Shown: positions 1 to 4,923 of the stretch, in pieces
Layout: the number at the start of each line of letters is the position of its first letter
Position numbering within the stretch: position 1 is the stretch's first letter
Assembly (NCBI GenBank): GCA_030616825.1
Contig: JAUWWO010000010.1
Location: forward strand, 1-7,993
DNA length: 7,993 nt
Source: Candidatus Margulisiibacteriota bacterium
GTDB lineage: Bacteria; Margulisbacteria; WOR-1; JAUWWO01
Reading direction: 5' to 3'
Program-made: the position numbers and the translations under genes
The notes under the pieces: generated by a model
The model's input: the letters and a program-made list of their open reading frames with translations, nothing else
Databases searched by the model: none
What the model was told of the DNA's origin: nothing

Positions 1-1077
1 ATACATTACAGCAATACCACAAGCAAGGAGACTTCCAAAGACCGTTCGTGACTCCGCCGCAATATTTATCGCTCTCCAGATTATGATGGCAAAGAGCATT
101 AGAACAAGAACAGCTCCCAGGAACCCCAGCTCCTCCCCTACTGCAGAATATATGAAATCCGAAAACTGTTGAGGGATAAATTGAAGTTGAGTCTGTGTGC
201 CATAAAAGATGCCCTTTCCCCCGAAGCCACCCGAGCCCACTGCAATCTTTGCTTGAAGACTATGGTATCCAGCTCCCCTGGGATCGATATTAGGATTTAG
301 AAAGGCAAGTATCCTTTGTTTTTGATATCCCTTTAGCATGCCATATACAAGAGGAAACACATAAGCTGCAGCGATGTTGCCGGCCATAATGACAAGCGAA
401 TCAAACCATTTCAATTTTACAGAAAATAGTATTAGTGTAAACACTAGCAGATAGAATATCCAAAAATAAAAATATTGAAAAAGAAAGATACTGAGCAAGG
501 GCGAAAATAGCATGAGTAGCAATACCATCGATGCTTTTGCCCAGATGAGCATTCCAAAAGAGAGAGCCAAAACTACCAGGGAGGTGCCTAAGTCTGGCTG
601 CTTGAAAATGAGAATAAAAGGCACTCCAACAATGAGGAAAACCGGAAGAAGTGAGAACAAGCTAGAGATTCTCCTGATTCGATTTTCAAGATAGAATGAA
701 AGCACTATAATGATCGCCAGCTTGGCAATTTCCGATGGTTGAAAGGAAATTGGGCCAAGAGAGAGCCACCTCTGTGCTCCCTGAATGGTAAATCCTTTAA
801 CAAGGACCAATCCTAATATGACAACGATAAAGATATAAAGTGGGATTGCCGCCGGCTTTATATGATCAAAGTCCATATACATCATCATAGCCATAGCGAA
901 CAGCCCCAAGGCTATTGCAAAGATATGCTTTCTTACGTATAAAAATGGATCTTCTCCCGAACGGCTCTGCATGGAGAAAGTTGAGCTTAAGATCATGATA
1001 GTGCCAAGAATAAGCAAAATACCCACACAGATGAAAAGGGTAAGATCCGAAAGCTTTAGCATCCTTAAGTTTATCAT
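1..1077 (-). CDS. rodA: RodA, SEDS-family peptidoglycan polymerase (C-terminus cut by window edge)
   Basis: RodA is a multi-pass inner-membrane glycosyltransferase that polymerises lipid II during cell elongation with a partner class B PBP. The 359 codons present are open without a stop to position 1. Hydrophobic segments run from about residue 10 to the end. Family motifs are clear: GAQRWLSLG (100-108) followed by FQPSEIAKL, KQPDLGTS (159-166), QRILAFLNP (254-262), GSGGFGGKG (281-289), and the outer loop QFSDFIY then EELGFLG. D307 in that loop is the position of the conserved catalytic Asp of the family; the usual His-Thr-Asp reads Phe-Ser-Asp here. Loop length and the QRI..F.NP..D sequence favour RodA over FtsW. 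By comparison with RodA of about 370-420 residues, some 40-60 C-terminal residues lie outside. The start ATG at 1077-1075 is 1 nt after the trpE stop, with a weak GGGAAAG ribosome site. The later Met6 has AAGG touching it, too close to serve. It is the last visible gene of the aroQ-led unit. Confidence 0.93.
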   Translation of the reverse strand, partial: MINLRMLKLSDLTLFICVGILLILGTIMILSSTFSMQSRSGEDPFLYVRKHIFAIALGLFAMAMMMYMDFDHIKPAAIPLYIFIVVILGLVLVKGFTIQGAQRWLSLGPISFQPSEIAKLAIIIVLSFYLENRIRRISSLFSLLPVFLIVGVPFILIFKQPDLGTSLVVLALSFGMLIWAKASMVLLLMLFSPLLSIFLFQYFYFWIFYLLVFTLILFSVKLKWFDSLVIMAGNIAAAYVFPLVYGMLKGYQKQRILAFLNPNIDPRGAGYHSLQAKIAVGSGGFGGKGIFYGTQTQLQFIPQQFSDFIYSAVGEELGFLGAVLVLMLFAIIIWRAINIAAESRTVFGSLLACGIAVMY

Positions 1078-1078
1078 T

Positions 1079-2545
1079 TTACTTTCCCGTTAGTTCAATG
1101 GCCTTGATCAATGCTTTTGCTTTATTTATTGTTTCTTCCCATTCTCTCTCCGGGACTGAATCCGCAACAATGCCTGCTCCTGCTTGCACATAGGCCTTTT
1201 TGCCAGTTACTATAATTGTCCTGATGGTTATGCAGGTATCCAGGTCTCCAGAAAAGCTAAAATAACCAACTGCTCCAGCATAGGGACCACGCTCCCTTCC
1301 CTCAAGTTCATCGATTATCTCCATGGCCCTTACCTTTGGAGCACCGGTAACCGTTCCCGCAGGAAATGAAGCCCTCAAAAGATCAAAGGCATCTTTTCCC
1401 TTCTGAAGGTTTCCTGTTATGTTGGAAACGATGTGCATCACGTGAGAATATTTCTCAATGGACATGAGTTCTGTGGTTTTAACGCTGCCGTACTTGCACA
1501 CCCGACCAAGATCGTTTCTTCCCAGGTCCACAAGCATTATATGTTCAGCACGCTCCTTCTTGTCAGAGAGAAGCTCGGCTTCAAGCTGCCTATCTTCTGC
1601 ATCATCTACCCCACGTGGCCTTGTCCCTGCAATAGGGCGTACTGTAGCAGTCCCCTTTTCCAGACGGACCATAACCTCAGGTGAAGAGCCAATGAGCTTG
1701 AGATTCCCAAACTTAAGATAATACATGTATGGAGATGGGTTGATCGTACGAAGGATTCTGTAAATGCTAAATGGATCAACATCGATTGCTGCTTCGAATC
1801 TCTGGGAGAGCACCACCTGAATTATATCGCCAGCTCTTATGTGCTCTTTTGCTGCTTCAACCATTTCTTCATACTCTTTTTTGGTCACATTGGATTTAAT
1901 CTCAAGCTTCTTTGGAACTTGAGCGGTATCCATTTCAACGTCGGATGGCTTCAACGGTTTTTCTATCTTTTTAACCAGTTTATCTATTTTGGACACTGCT
2001 TGATCGTATGCTTCCCCGGGATCTCCTTCCACCAGAGCATTTGAAATGACGATTATCTTGCGCCTTACGTGATCGAAAGCCAAGATTGTATCTGTGAGCA
2101 AAAAGTACATGTCCGCAAGATTCAGGTCATCCGGGTTTTTAGCGGGCACTCGTTCAATAAACCTTACTACATCATAACCTATGTATCCCACAAAGCCACC
2201 ATGGAACCTCGGAAGAGAGGGATTCTTTACCGGTTTGTACTTGGACAAGAGTTCCTTGAGCTTTGCTATGGGGTCGCCAGTGTCCTTAGTTTTTTTGCCC
2301 TTCTCAGAGATCTCAATCGAGGTTCCTTTTGATGTGAAGGTTAAAATCGGATTGCTGCCCAGGAACGAATACCTGGCAATAGTCTCGCCACCTTCAATCG
2401 ATTCAAGCAAAAATGAGCACTGGCCTTCGATCTTTCTATATGCCGAGACCGGGCTCTCCATATCAGCAACGATCTCCCTGTATACCGGGATAAGGTTTCC
2501 CTTGCGGGCAAGACGCAAAAATTCACTTTTTGATGGATGGTGCAT
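1079..2545 (-). CDS. trpE: Anthranilate synthase component I
   Basis: TrpE converts chorismate to anthranilate, the first committed step of tryptophan synthesis, normally with the TrpG glutaminase subunit. At 488 residues it is full length. The N-terminal domain has the LLES motif (46-49), which in the family forms the tryptophan feedback pocket, and GGFVGYIGYD (116-125). NPSPYMYYL (269-277) completes that pocket. The chorismate-binding domain has GDIIQVVLSQRF (239-250), GSSPE (286-290), RPIAGTRPRG (303-312), DLGRNDLGRV (340-349), SHVMHI (367-372) and FPAGTVTGAPK (394-404). Ala306 in PIAGT marks TrpE; PabB usually has Lys there. GIVADSVPEREWEET (458-472) carries C-terminal Mg-binding acids. 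The start at 2545 has a good AGGA ribosome site about 7 nt upstream. No trpG lies beside it, and no Trp-rich leader peptide or T-box is visible in the 18-nt gap after the upstream membrane-protein gene. Control by product inhibition is therefore likely. Confidence 0.96.
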   Translation of the reverse strand: MHHPSKSEFLRLARKGNLIPVYREIVADMESPVSAYRKIEGQCSFLLESIEGGETIARYSFLGSNPILTFTSKGTSIEISEKGKKTKDTGDPIAKLKELLSKYKPVKNPSLPRFHGGFVGYIGYDVVRFIERVPAKNPDDLNLADMYFLLTDTILAFDHVRRKIIVISNALVEGDPGEAYDQAVSKIDKLVKKIEKPLKPSDVEMDTAQVPKKLEIKSNVTKKEYEEMVEAAKEHIRAGDIIQVVLSQRFEAAIDVDPFSIYRILRTINPSPYMYYLKFGNLKLIGSSPEVMVRLEKGTATVRPIAGTRPRGVDDAEDRQLEAELLSDKKERAEHIMLVDLGRNDLGRVCKYGSVKTTELMSIEKYSHVMHIVSNITGNLQKGKDAFDLLRASFPAGTVTGAPKVRAMEIIDELEGRERGPYAGAVGYFSFSGDLDTCITIRTIIVTGKKAYVQAGAGIVADSVPEREWEETINKAKALIKAIELTGK

Positions 2546-2563
2546 TTTATCTTCCTGTTTTAT

Positions 2564-2920
2564 TTAAAAAACTATCATTCTTACTGCAACAGCGAGCAAG
2601 AATACTCCAAATATCTTCCGGAGCATCAGATCCGGGACCGGCTGCACAAGGGATGCTCCAATAAAACCTCCTATAAAAAATCCTATACAGATAAATGCAG
2701 CGATGCTCAAGTTCACATGTCCGCTAGAATAATACTTGAGTGCTGCCAGAAGCCCTATAGGTGGGACCATGAGCGCTAAAGTGGTACCCTGGGCCTGATG
2801 CTGTGAAAGACCCCAGATGTAAACTAAAGCCGGGATGATGATTACCGCTCCTCCAATACCCAGAAGACCGCTTAGAGTGCCTGCTGCAAGGCCAAGTAGA
2901 AGATACAGGATAATATTCAT
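2564..2920 (-). CDS. Half-length TauE/SafE (TSUP) family membrane protein, 118 aa
   Basis: This is a small, very hydrophobic protein resembling one repeat of the TauE/SafE (TSUP, COG0730) family, whose members export or import sulfite, sulfoacetate and related anions. The family signature is at the N-terminus: a hydrophobic helix, then GTLSGLLGIGGA (14-25) and a P30 turn. GTTLALMVPP (45-54) follows. Four membrane segments can be drawn at roughly 3-35, 45-62, 71-93 and 100-117. Full-length family members have about 250 residues built from two such halves; here only one is present. No second half lies in the 65 nt upstream, and trpE begins 18 nt downstream. A strong GGAGGA ribosome site with well-placed ATG and clean ends argue against decay. 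It may work as a homodimer, possibly with dual topology. The substrate cannot be told from the sequence, and its place between ispD and trpE gives no obvious hint. Confidence 0.82.
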   Translation of the reverse strand: MNIILYLLLGLAAGTLSGLLGIGGAVIIIPALVYIWGLSQHQAQGTTLALMVPPIGLLAALKYYSSGHVNLSIAAFICIGFFIGGFIGASLVQPVPDLMLRKIFGVFLLAVAVRMIVF

Positions 2921-2943
2921 TTTAAAGTTCCTCCTTTTAAAGT
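2920..2943 (-). promoter_or_regulatory. Strong ribosome binding site flanked by a 9-bp direct repeat
   Basis: Read on the minus strand, ACTTTAAAA occurs at 2943-2935 and again at 2928-2920, the second copy ending in the A of the start ATG. Between them lies GGAGGA, the best Shine-Dalgarno match in the leftward unit. Because TTTAAA is self-complementary, the two copies could also pair as a weak 6-bp A/U hairpin that presents the ribosome site in its loop. This site fixes the start of the TauE/SafE-like gene. Whether the repeat has a function is unknown. Confidence 0.6.
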
Positions 2944-2951
2944 CATTCGTT

Positions 2952-3003
2952 AAACGGTTACGGACCCGATGCCCGTATCGAAACCCTAACCGAAAGACCG
3001 TTT
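2952..3003 (-). other. Inverted-repeat hairpin at the ispD end / ispD-tauE gap
   Basis: On the plus strand CGGTTA (2955-2960) is matched by TAACCG (2987-2992). Inside it are GG/CC and CGAT/ATCG pairs (2967-2970 with 2977-2980) around a 6-nt loop. The stem includes the ispD stop codon. A competing 7-bp pairing, AAACGGT (2952-2958) with ACCGTTT (2997-3003), would use the same downstream arm. On the transcribed (minus) strand the hairpin is not followed by a U run, so it does not look like an intrinsic terminator. An RNA-stability or processing element, or chance, are the alternatives. It occupies most of the only sizeable gap in the unit. Confidence 0.4.
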
Positions 3004-3681
3004 TCCACGACTTCTAATTATACACTCTGCAATTGTCAAATCCTCAGGAGTTGTTAACTTTACATTATCATACGATCCCATGATAATCTTAACTTTATGC
3101 CCCAGTTTTTCCATAAGGCTTGAATCATCAGTTGCGCTGTACCCACCCTTTTTGGCCTCTTCGTGTGCCTGCCTGATGAGCGAAGCTTTGAATGCCTGTG
3201 GGGTCTGCGCGGCCCAAAGAACACCTCTTTCCAAAGTTTCAGAAATGATGCATCCGTCTTTAACTTCTTTAATGGTATCAGTTACCGGCACCCCGAGCAC
3301 GACTGCATCAGCATTTTTAAGTTCTGAGACCACCTTTAATATAAGGTCCTTTGTAATAAGGGGCCTTGCTCCATCATGTATCAAAACACAATCAGAACCC
3401 TGCGAGATGGCCTGAAGCCCATTATATACTGAATCCTGACGAGTCTTGCCGCCTGCAATTATATCCTTAACCTTCTTTAATGAATAACTTTCAACTGATT
3501 CCTTTGCCCTGTGGATGTCACCTGAGCCAACCACAAGCACAATCTCATCCACGGCCCCATATTCTTCAAAGACCCTGCAAGTTCTCACGGCCATGGGAAT
3601 GCCACAGAGCTTGATGAATTGCTTGGGCCCTCCCATGCGACTTCCTCCTCCTCCTGCAGCGATAATAACAGATAATTTCAT
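2986..3681 (-). CDS. ispD: 2-C-methyl-D-erythritol 4-phosphate cytidylyltransferase
   Basis: IspD joins CTP and MEP to give CDP-methylerythritol, the third step of the non-mevalonate isoprenoid pathway, in the cytoplasm. At 231 residues it has the normal size. The nucleotide-binding loop AAGGGGSRMGGPKQF (8-22) supplies R15 and K20, matching the transition-state Arg and Lys of the family. Next come GGKTRQDSVYNGL (77-89), the metal-binding HDGARP (102-107, D103), VPVTDTIK (131-138), WAAQTPQAF (156-164), TDDSSLME (184-191) and NVKLTTPEDL (206-215), with K208 the expected active-site Lys. Every key residue is present. The ATG overlaps the stop of the M24 peptidase gene as ATGA, with AAGGAG 11 nt upstream, so translational coupling is likely. 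The common partner ispF is not adjacent. The product feeds undecaprenyl phosphate, giving an indirect link to the wall genes nearby. Confidence 0.96.
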   Translation of the reverse strand: MKLSVIIAAGGGGSRMGGPKQFIKLCGIPMAVRTCRVFEEYGAVDEIVLVVGSGDIHRAKESVESYSLKKVKDIIAGGKTRQDSVYNGLQAISQGSDCVLIHDGARPLITKDLILKVVSELKNADAVVLGVPVTDTIKEVKDGCIISETLERGVLWAAQTPQAFKASLIRQAHEEAKKGGYSATDDSSLMEKLGHKVKIIMGSYDNVKLTTPEDLTIAECIIRSRGKRSFG

Positions 3682-4358
3682 CCTGGCAAAAGCTCCTTAG
3701 GAGCAGAGGTAAGCACCCTGCATCCAGAATCCATGACCAAAACCATATCTTCTATTCTCATCCCACCCCACCCTTTTATGTAGATTCCAGGTTCAATTGT
3801 CAAAATCATCCCTGATTTTAACACATTTTTGTTTTTTGAGGAAAGCTTTGGTGCCTCATGTACACGGCAACCTATACCATGGCAGGTATTGTGCTTCAAA
3901 TATTTATCTAGCTTATGTTTGGCTATAATGCCTCTTGCTGCTTTGTCAACCAAAGAGGCAGCAATTCCTGATTTTACAGTTCTTATTGCTTTCCTTTGTG
4001 CCTGCTTGAGTATTTTATGTATCTGTTTTTGCCTTTTGCTAGGACGGCCGACAACAAAACTTCGAGTTATGTCCGAGCAATATCCTTTATATATAGTTCC
4101 AAAGTCAATAACGACTATGTCTCCTGGCTTTAGTCTCTTTTGCGAAGCCCGCGCATGAGGAGCCGCACTTCTTCTTCCCGAAGCCACAATAGGACGGAAG
4201 GAAAACTTTTTTGCGCCATAAAATCTTATCCAGCGATGCAATTCCTTTGAAATATCCTTTTCTTTTGACCCGGCTTTAATGAGAGGTAAAACTTTAGTCA
4301 GGGCTCTCTCTGCAATTTTAATCGCTGCCTTGATCCTTTCTATCGTTACTGTATTCAT
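3678..4358 (-). CDS. M24 metallopeptidase, Xaa-Pro aminopeptidase/dipeptidase type, catalytic domain only
   Basis: This 226-residue protein corresponds to the pita-bread catalytic domain of the aminopeptidase P/prolidase group, which removes N-terminal residues next to proline. All five expected dimetal ligands are visible: D85 (VVIDFG), D96 (CSDITRSF), H160 (CHGIG), E189 (TIEPGIY) and E203 (RIEDM). H68 (AAPHA) and H167 (VHEAP) match the substrate-side histidines. IEPGIYI, GWGGMRIED and VHEAP favour the Xaa-Pro group over methionine aminopeptidase. Typical PepP/PepQ proteins have about 350 or more residues with an N-terminal creatinase-like domain; that domain is absent, and aroQ fills the upstream sequence in another frame. 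The Gly usually before the metal His is Cys159. The protein is rich in Lys and Arg. Its ATG overlaps the aroQ stop (TAATG), with AGGAG unusually close (3 nt), suggesting re-initiation. In Bacillus and clostridia an M24 peptidase also often follows aroQ, there with efp next; efp is missing here. Confidence 0.87.
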   Translation of the reverse strand: MNTVTIERIKAAIKIAERALTKVLPLIKAGSKEKDISKELHRWIRFYGAKKFSFRPIVASGRRSAAPHARASQKRLKPGDIVVIDFGTIYKGYCSDITRSFVVGRPSKRQKQIHKILKQAQRKAIRTVKSGIAASLVDKAARGIIAKHKLDKYLKHNTCHGIGCRVHEAPKLSSKNKNVLKSGMILTIEPGIYIKGWGGMRIEDMVLVMDSGCRVLTSAPKELLPG

Positions 4359-4807
4359 TATCTCCTATGGTAGGTAACTGCAGCGACTGCTGCACGAAGG
4401 CCCAGGAGATAGCTGTGCAGTCCAAAACCGGAAATTTGTCCGGAGGCCACAGGAGCAATAACTGAGCGCTGTCGAAACTCCTCGCGAGCGTAAATATTGG
4501 ACAGGTGCACCTCAACCGTTGGCAGAGAAACTCCGGAGATTGCATCACGAATAGCCACACTGTAATGCGTATATGCACCTGGGTTTATAACAATAGCATC
4601 AAAGTTTTTCTTGGCTTGCTGAATTGCCTCTACGATCTCGCCCTCGCTGTTGAGTTGTACTGCTTCAAGCTCAAATCCTAATTCCTTTGCTAATTCCGAT
4701 AAGGCGTTGTTTATCTCTGCAAGGGTTAATTTCCCGTAGATATCAACCTGTCTTTCTCCAAGAAGGTTCAGGTTTGGACCGTGGATCACGAGTATTTTTT
4801 TAGGCAT
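4358..4807 (-). CDS. aroQ: 3-dehydroquinate dehydratase, type II
   Basis: AroQ performs the third shikimate-pathway step, dehydrating 3-dehydroquinate to 3-dehydroshikimate; the family forms cytosolic dodecamers. Motifs in order are [15 protein letters not shown] (5-19), DIYG (22-25), QLNSEGE (51-57), [16 protein letters not shown] (74-89), [14 protein letters not shown] (99-112) and [16 protein letters not shown] (122-137). The family's key residues N12, R19, Y24, H81, H101, R108 and R112 fall at the same numbers as in the Mycobacterium tuberculosis enzyme when Met at 4807 is residue 1. I chose this start (149 aa, normal size) because GGAG lies 8 nt upstream. An upstream in-frame ATG at 4840 would add 11 residues, has no ribosome site and would sit about 4 nt from the predicted transcription start. 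This is the first gene of the leftward unit and shares the chorismate route with trpE. Confidence 0.95.
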   Translation of the reverse strand: MPKKILVIHGPNLNLLGERQVDIYGKLTLAEINNALSELAKELGFELEAVQLNSEGEIVEAIQQAKKNFDAIVINPGAYTHYSVAIRDAISGVSLPTVEVHLSNIYAREEFRQRSVIAPVASGQISGFGLHSYLLGLRAAVAAVTYHRR

Positions 4808-4850
4808 AAAGTTAGCTCCAATCGGAATAAAGTCTATCATAAGAGAAGGG

Positions 4851-4880
4851 ATTATATCAAGGCGAAAACCTTTGACTCAA
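4851..4880 (-). promoter_or_regulatory. Predicted sigma-70-type promoter for the aroQ-to-rodA unit
   Basis: On the minus strand, a perfect TATAAT -10 box lies at 4856-4851. It is preceded by TGA, making an extended -10. A TTGAGT -35 box lies at 4880-4875 with an 18-nt spacer. Transcription should begin near 4844, giving a leader of roughly 37 nt that contains the GGAG ribosome site of aroQ (4819-4816). No other convincing promoter was noticed within the leftward unit. Confidence 0.7.
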
Positions 4881-4882
4881 AG
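4870..4882. promoter_or_regulatory. Perfect 13-bp palindrome, candidate operator between divergent promoters
   Basis: CTTTGA-C-TCAAAG is an exact dyad of two 6-bp arms around one base. It covers the whole -35 box of the minus promoter and the first part of the -35 region of the plus promoter. A dimeric regulator bound here could affect both units at once. The two -10 regions form a further 9-bp inverted repeat (ATTATATCA at 4851-4859, TGATATAAT at 4900-4908), which follows from their being similar promoters facing apart. No regulator gene is present in the window, so the binding protein is unknown. Confidence 0.5.
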
Positions 4883-4908
4883 ACAAAATACACCCTTTAT
4901 GATATAAT
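4880..4908 (+). promoter_or_regulatory. Predicted sigma-70-type promoter for the PBP1A-phosphohexomutase unit
   Basis: A perfect TATAAT at 4903-4908, preceded by TGA (extended -10), has AAGACA at 4880-4885 as -35 (4 of 6 matches) with a 17-nt spacer. The better-looking TTGACT at 4872-4877 is 25 nt away, too far for this -10. Transcription should start around 4913-4917, only about 7-11 nt before the PBP start codon, so the transcript would be almost leaderless. Confidence 0.68.
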
Positions 4909-4923
4909 ATTTGTTCAATAATT

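Noticed and set aside
512..694. 60-codon plus-strand open frame inside the rodA region
   Set aside because: It is antisense to conserved RodA membrane segments, and no promoter or ribosome site was noticed for it.
2181..2567. 128-codon plus-strand open frame opposite trpE
   Set aside because: It lies opposite well-conserved trpE coding sequence, has no recognisable domain, and is best explained as a shadow of the real gene.
2564..2920. Pseudogene remnant of a full-length TauE/SafE transporter
   Set aside because: The gene has clean start and stop codons, a strong ribosome site, and no trace of a second half on either side.
2952..3003. Intrinsic terminator after ispD
   Set aside because: The stem is interrupted and no U run follows on the transcribed strand, so termination is not supported.
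4872..4877. TTGACT as the -35 box of the PBP promoter
   Set aside because: The spacing to the TATAAT at 4903 is 25 nt, too long for a sigma-70 promoter; AAGACA at 4880-4885 gives 17 nt.
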